The notes under the pieces are model-generated. The model ran no database searches. It saw only the letters and a program-made list of their open reading frames with translations, and was not told the origin of the DNA. A stretch of DNA of 54,781 bases from assembly GCA_910580205.1 (NCBI GenBank), contig CAJTVP010000010.1:1-54781 (forward strand), written 5' to 3'. This document shows positions 51,636 to 54,781 of this stretch, in pieces. The DNA comes from an uncultured Eggerthellaceae bacterium (lineage in GTDB: Bacteria > Actinomycetota > Coriobacteriia > Coriobacteriales > Eggerthellaceae). Position numbers and translations under genes: made by a program. Positions within the stretch are counted from its first letter, which is position 1, and every line of letters starts with the position of its first letter.

Positions 51636-52637
51636 ATGGATGTGACCGCACCGCTCCAAAGCGGCTTCGCGCAGATCGCCTCTGCATTGGGCTGCCATGA
51701 TGATTATCTCGTTTGCGGCCATCGGAGCCCGGATGGGGATTGCCTTGGGTCCGTTCTGGGGATGACCAGCATCCTGCGCGCCTTGGGCAAGCGGGCGCGT
51801 CCGATCTTCTCGTCCAAAGAGCCTCTGGATGAGCCGTTTTTGCGCATGCCGGGAGCGGATGAGCTCACATCGGCGGATCAGGCGGTTTTCGCAACGTCCT
51901 TTGTCATGGTGGATGCTTCTGATCCTTCCCGTCTGGGAGATGCGGCTCGGGCGCTTTTCGAGCGAGCCTCTTTCAAGATCATCGTGGATCACCATGAAGC
52001 GGAGCGCTGCTGCGCTGATGTCTGCCACGTGGATCCTGATGCGCCCTCCGCCACCTGCCTCGTCTGGGAGGTGGCTCGCGCTGCGGGCGTTCCGTTGACG
52101 GCGGAGCTCGCCGAATGCTGCTTCACCGGTCTCATGACCGACACCGGGCGCTTCCAGTATCAGAACGCGGATGCGCGGGCCTTCGCTCTGGCGGCTCAGA
52201 TGGTGGAGGCGGGGGCTGACGTGGCGCGTATCGCCCAGTCGTTCTACCAGTCCAAGACGCTGGCTTCCTGCCGCCTGGAGGCGCTCGTCGTGGAGCGGCT
52301 CGAGCTGTTGTCCAACGACCGGATTGCGTTCAGCTGGGTCAATGAAGAGGACCTGCGGCGCGTAGGTGGCCGATGGGCTGATTGCGAAGGGCTCATCGAT
52401 GTCTTGCGGTCGCTGCGAACGGTCAGGATCGCGTGCGTGCTGAAAGATCACGGCTCTGAGATCCGCGGGAGCCTGCGTTCGAAAGATGGCACTGATGTGG
52501 CCGCGTTGGCGCGCCGATTCGGCGGGGGAGGGCACAAGGCCGCCGCCGGCTTCACGCTCACCTGCCCGTTTCCGGAAGCAGCCCGCTTGCTCAAGGAAGC
52601 GCTTGCTGGCGCGTTGGCGGATGAGATGGATTCATGA
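51636..52637 (+). CDS. nrnA: DHH-family phosphoesterase (nanoRNase/pAp phosphatase, NrnA type)
   Basis: A 333-residue protein with a DHH domain, 'GHRSPDGDCLGSVLGM' (metal site), 'MVDASD', the name motif 'VDHHEAERC' and 'GLMTDTGRFQYQN', then a DHHA1 domain with the RNA-binding 'RFGGGGHKAAAGF'. Members degrade 2-5 base RNA fragments, hydrolyse pAp, or split cyclic di-AMP products; which of these cannot be read. The order rbfA-nrnA-truB-ribF is the usual one. Its end overlaps the truB start (ATGA). Confidence 0.9.
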   Translation: MDVTAPLQSGFAQIASALGCHDDYLVCGHRSPDGDCLGSVLGMTSILRALGKRARPIFSSKEPLDEPFLRMPGADELTSADQAVFATSFVMVDASDPSRLGDAARALFERASFKIIVDHHEAERCCADVCHVDPDAPSATCLVWEVARAAGVPLTAELAECCFTGLMTDTGRFQYQNADARAFALAAQMVEAGADVARIAQSFYQSKTLASCRLEALVVERLELLSNDRIAFSWVNEEDLRRVGGRWADCEGLIDVLRSLRTVRIACVLKDHGSEIRGSLRSKDGTDVAALARRFGGGGHKAAAGFTLTCPFPEAARLLKEALAGALADEMDS

Positions 52638-53635
52638 AGCGCGGCCAGACCGATCTGTCCTTCCTGTGCGCGGTGGACAAGCCTGCGGGCCCCACGTCCC
52701 ATGACGTCATAAACGCCGTGCGCCGCATCACGGGAGAGCGCCGCGTGGGCCATGCGGGCACGCTGGATCCTGCGGCCAGCGGCGTGCTCGTGATCTTGGT
52801 GGGCCCGGCAGCCCGCCTGAATCCGTATCTGGAAAGCCAGCGCAAGCGGTATCGCGCGCGCATCTCCTTCGGCTGCTGCACGGACACCGATGATGCCCAA
52901 GGGGAGGTTCTTCGCGTCTGCGACGTGCCACCCCAAGCCTCTGACGCCGCTTTCGCCCATGGCATCTTGGAATCCTTCATCGGTCCGCAGATGCAGCTGC
53001 CGCCCGTGTATTCCGCTCTCAAGCGCTCTGGCGTGAAAGCCTGCGACGCCGCTCGCGCGGGCAAGGTGATCGATCTGGAGCCGCGGCCGATCGAAGTGCA
53101 TCAGGTCTATCTTGACGGCATCGGCGAAGATGAGGCGGGACTGTACTGGGACGTCATCTTCGATGTGTCGAAAGGCACCTACATCCGGGCTCTCGCCCGG
53201 GACATCGGTCGCGCGGCGGGCACGGAGGCTCATCTTTCCGCTTTGGAGCGCCTCGCCAGCGGCAATGTGACGCTGGATGACTGCGTTTCTTTGGAAGGGC
53301 TTGAGAGCCAAGGCGTGCGCGCGGCGCTGGACCCGGTCAGGGCTTGCGGCATGAGGTTCGCGTTCTTGGAAGGCGTGCAGGCTTCCCGCATCCAGAACGG
53401 GAACGCTCTCCGAGCGGACGAGGTCGCGCTGCATGAATGGCTGAATCCGCAGTTCAATGACGCATGCGCTTGCTTCCAAGGGATCGAGGAGTCAACGCGG
53501 CCGCCTGCGCCGGATGAGAAGGTCATGATGGTCGTGGACGGAGCGGTGAAGGCGGTCTACGGATTCCATGAAGATTCTGGGGAATACCGTTCCTGTTGCA
53601 TCTTCTCGAAAGGGGTCATCCGTGGCGCGCTCTGA
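52634..53635 (+). CDS. truB: tRNA pseudouridine-55 synthase
   Basis: A 333-residue TruB. 'DKPAGPTSHDVINAVRRI' opens the domain, the catalytic Asp lies in 'GHAGTLDPAASGVLV', and 'QLPPVYSALKRSGVKACDAAR' and 'SKGTYIRALARDIG' follow. The C-terminal 80 residues form a PUA-like part ('GNALRADEVALHEW', 'VVDGAVKAVYGF'). It makes pseudouridine 55 in the T loop of tRNAs. It begins at an ATGA overlap and ends 14 bases into ribF. Confidence 0.94.
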   Translation: MKRGQTDLSFLCAVDKPAGPTSHDVINAVRRITGERRVGHAGTLDPAASGVLVILVGPAARLNPYLESQRKRYRARISFGCCTDTDDAQGEVLRVCDVPPQASDAAFAHGILESFIGPQMQLPPVYSALKRSGVKACDAARAGKVIDLEPRPIEVHQVYLDGIGEDEAGLYWDVIFDVSKGTYIRALARDIGRAAGTEAHLSALERLASGNVTLDDCVSLEGLESQGVRAALDPVRACGMRFAFLEGVQASRIQNGNALRADEVALHEWLNPQFNDACACFQGIEESTRPPAPDEKVMMVVDGAVKAVYGFHEDSGEYRSCCIFSKGVIRGAL

Positions 53636-54539
53636 GATCATGGAGGCTGAGGCGGTGGACTTCTCCGGCGCATCTTGCGCGTTCGGCGTGTTCGATGGCG
53701 TGCATGAGGGTCACCGTTTCATCATCGAGCGCGCGGTGGCGGACGGACGCGAACGCGGCGCGCCTTCCATCATCATCACATTCGACCGTGATCCAGAAGA
53801 GCTCTTCCGGCCAGAGGTTTGCGACAAGCTCATGGGCAATGAGGAGCGCTTGCGGATGCTGGCGGCCCTTGGTGCGGATGCGGTGGCGGTCATCCCGTTC
53901 GATGAGGCTGTGGCTTCGCTGGAGCCTGGACCGTTCTTGGTCCGTCTGTTCGCGAAGGGCGCGCCTCGGAGGATCAGCGTTGGGGAGGATTTCCGTTTCG
54001 GCGCGAAGGCCGCGGGCACCGTGGACGCGCTGCGCACGTGGGGCGCGGCTCATGGCATGGAGGTGGAGGCTGCTCCACTGCTCCAGATGGATGGCGCGCC
54101 CGTCACCTCCACGCGCATCCGGGCTTTCTTGTCTGAAGGGAACGTACAGGAAGCCGCTCGCTTGCTGGGACGGCCCTACGGGCTTTCGGGCTTGGTGGAG
54201 CCGGGGAGGCAGGCGGGGCGCGAGATGGGCATCTGCACGGCGAATCTGCGTCCGGCTCCGGATCGCGCGGTGCCTGCGGATGGGGTCTATGCGGCCTACG
54301 CCACCGTGGGAGGGGAGCGTTTGAAGTCCGCTGTGTCCATCGGGGTCCCCATCACCTTCGATGGCGTGACCACCTCCACCATCGAAGCGCACATCCTGGA
54401 TTTCGACCGGGATATCTACGGCGAGGAGATGGCGCTGGAGTTCATGGCCCACCTGCGCCCCATGGAGCGCTTCGCTAGCACCGAAGACCTTGTAAGCGCC
54501 ATCCAGGGTGATATTTCCTTCGTCCGAGAGAATCTGTAA
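53622..54539 (+). CDS. ribF: Bifunctional riboflavin kinase/FAD synthetase
   Basis: A 305-residue RibF. The FAD synthetase half has 'FGVFDGVHEGHRFII' (HxGH-type site), 'VGEDFRFGAKAAG' and 'TSTRIRAFLSEG'. The kinase half has 'RPYGLSGLVEPGRQ', then Cys205-Thr-Ala-Asn where the family has Pro-Thr-Ala-Asn, and 'VPADGVYAAYATV', 'IEAHILDFDRDIYGE'. It makes FMN and FAD. GTG 53622 is preferred, with AAAGGGG 6 bases upstream; ATG 53640 is an alternative. It ends the operon and is followed by a structured repeat. Confidence 0.93.
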   Translation: MARSEIMEAEAVDFSGASCAFGVFDGVHEGHRFIIERAVADGRERGAPSIIITFDRDPEELFRPEVCDKLMGNEERLRMLAALGADAVAVIPFDEAVASLEPGPFLVRLFAKGAPRRISVGEDFRFGAKAAGTVDALRTWGAAHGMEVEAAPLLQMDGAPVTSTRIRAFLSEGNVQEAARLLGRPYGLSGLVEPGRQAGREMGICTANLRPAPDRAVPADGVYAAYATVGGERLKSAVSIGVPITFDGVTTSTIEAHILDFDRDIYGEEMALEFMAHLRPMERFASTEDLVSAIQGDISFVRENL

Positions 54540-54572
54540 AGCGCCTGTCGTTGGAGCCCGCGTCGCGAAAAT

Positions 54573-54745
54573 GCGCGCCGGTTGATCTTTCTTCTTCCGC
54601 ATTCACCCTGCGGCGCCAAACTATTACGCCGCTTCGCGGTTTAGGCGGAACCTGCTTCTTTTCTGAAACACGGATCTGACGGCTGATGCGCATACCCAGC
54701 GTTCAGGAGCGCATGACCCTCGTTGACGGGCGATGCCCGCGCTAC
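54573..54745. repeat. Structured dispersed repeat, copy 2
   Basis: The partner of 30897-31071, lying 33 bases after the ribF stop and with the blocks in the same order and near-equal spacing. Blocks: 54573-54592, CCGCTTCGCGG near 54629-54639, 54680-54697, 54709-54719 and 54722-54745. The ATGCGC/GCGCAT stem is kept, and the last hairpin is CGGGC-GAT-GCCCG, with a G-C pair where copy 1 has A-T. Confidence 0.75.
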
Positions 54746-54748
54746 GCT

Positions 54749-54754
54749 GATAAT
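54749..54754 (+). promoter_or_regulatory. Possible -10 box for a gene beyond the window
   Basis: GATAAT lies just after the repeat copy and 27 bases before the window end. The gene it would serve is not visible. Confidence 0.25.
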
Positions 54755-54781
54755 GGGAACCGTTCTGCAAACGGCGACGAT

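Noticed and set aside
54475..54693. Minus-strand open frame over repeat copy 2 (72 residues)
   Set aside because: The matching part of copy 1 has a different frame and indels, so the repeat is not conserved as protein.

Overview
The window is a GC-rich, gene-dense chromosome segment, almost all housekeeping genes, with no rRNA, tRNA, CRISPR, phage or transposase sequence that I can see. The gene set and protein character point to an actinobacterium of the class Coriobacteriia, probably an Eggerthellaceae/Slackia-type anaerobe. The clues are a large BTAD-type regulator, a two-gene transketolase, LL-diaminopimelate aminotransferase, a separate biotin carboxylase and pyruvate carboxyltransferase, and -10 boxes placed directly before start codons that lack Shine-Dalgarno sites. 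This assignment is inference from content, not from a database search. The 51 genes I annotate stop at TGA 29 times, TAG 17 times and TAA 5 times.

Layout. 1-742: the end of a Na+/alanine-type symporter and a small membrane protein. 687-3094 (minus): an operon queD, dapL, PAP2 phosphatase, Lys-rich Cys-motif protein. 3125-4420: an unrecognised radical SAM enzyme, divergent from queD. 4446-5968 (minus): two methyltransferase-fold genes, divergent from a bacterial Elp3 (5994-7844). 8060-14676: a giant NTPase/BTAD regulator, then secA and prfB. 14781-16615: split transketolase. 16673-22438: ftsE, ftsX, a C-terminal processing protease, RNase R and EF-P, closed by a terminator. 22643-28843: a PycB-AccB fusion, accC, an Asp23 protein, nusB, xseB and dxs. 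29007-30628: amt and a PII gene. 30629-31463: about 830 bases without a gene, rich in hairpins.

31464-36533: an ABC-F protein, a site-2 protease, scpA, scpB and a pseudouridine synthase. 36661-45851: tyrA, aroA, cmk, plsC, ispH, a DUF512 radical SAM protein, der, plsY and gpsA, a long overlapping run joining aromatic amino acid, lipid and isoprenoid synthesis. 45854-46267 (minus): a GtrA protein. 46465-54539: the classical rimP-nusA-ylxR-infB-rbfA-nrnA-truB-ribF translation operon, with its own promoter and a leader attenuator.

Most notable: (1) a diverged structured repeat of about 175 bases present twice (30897-31071 and 54573-54745), with hairpins and one compensatory base-pair change; (2) two divergent promoters whose -10 boxes overlap head to head and serve leaderless or nearly leaderless genes; (3) family-defining residues that are changed: RF2 with SPT instead of SPF, an ammonium transporter with Gln for the second pore His, RibF with CTAN instead of PTAN; (4) a NusA with a Cys/His tail; (5) a carboxyltransferase fused to a complete AccB-like carrier.
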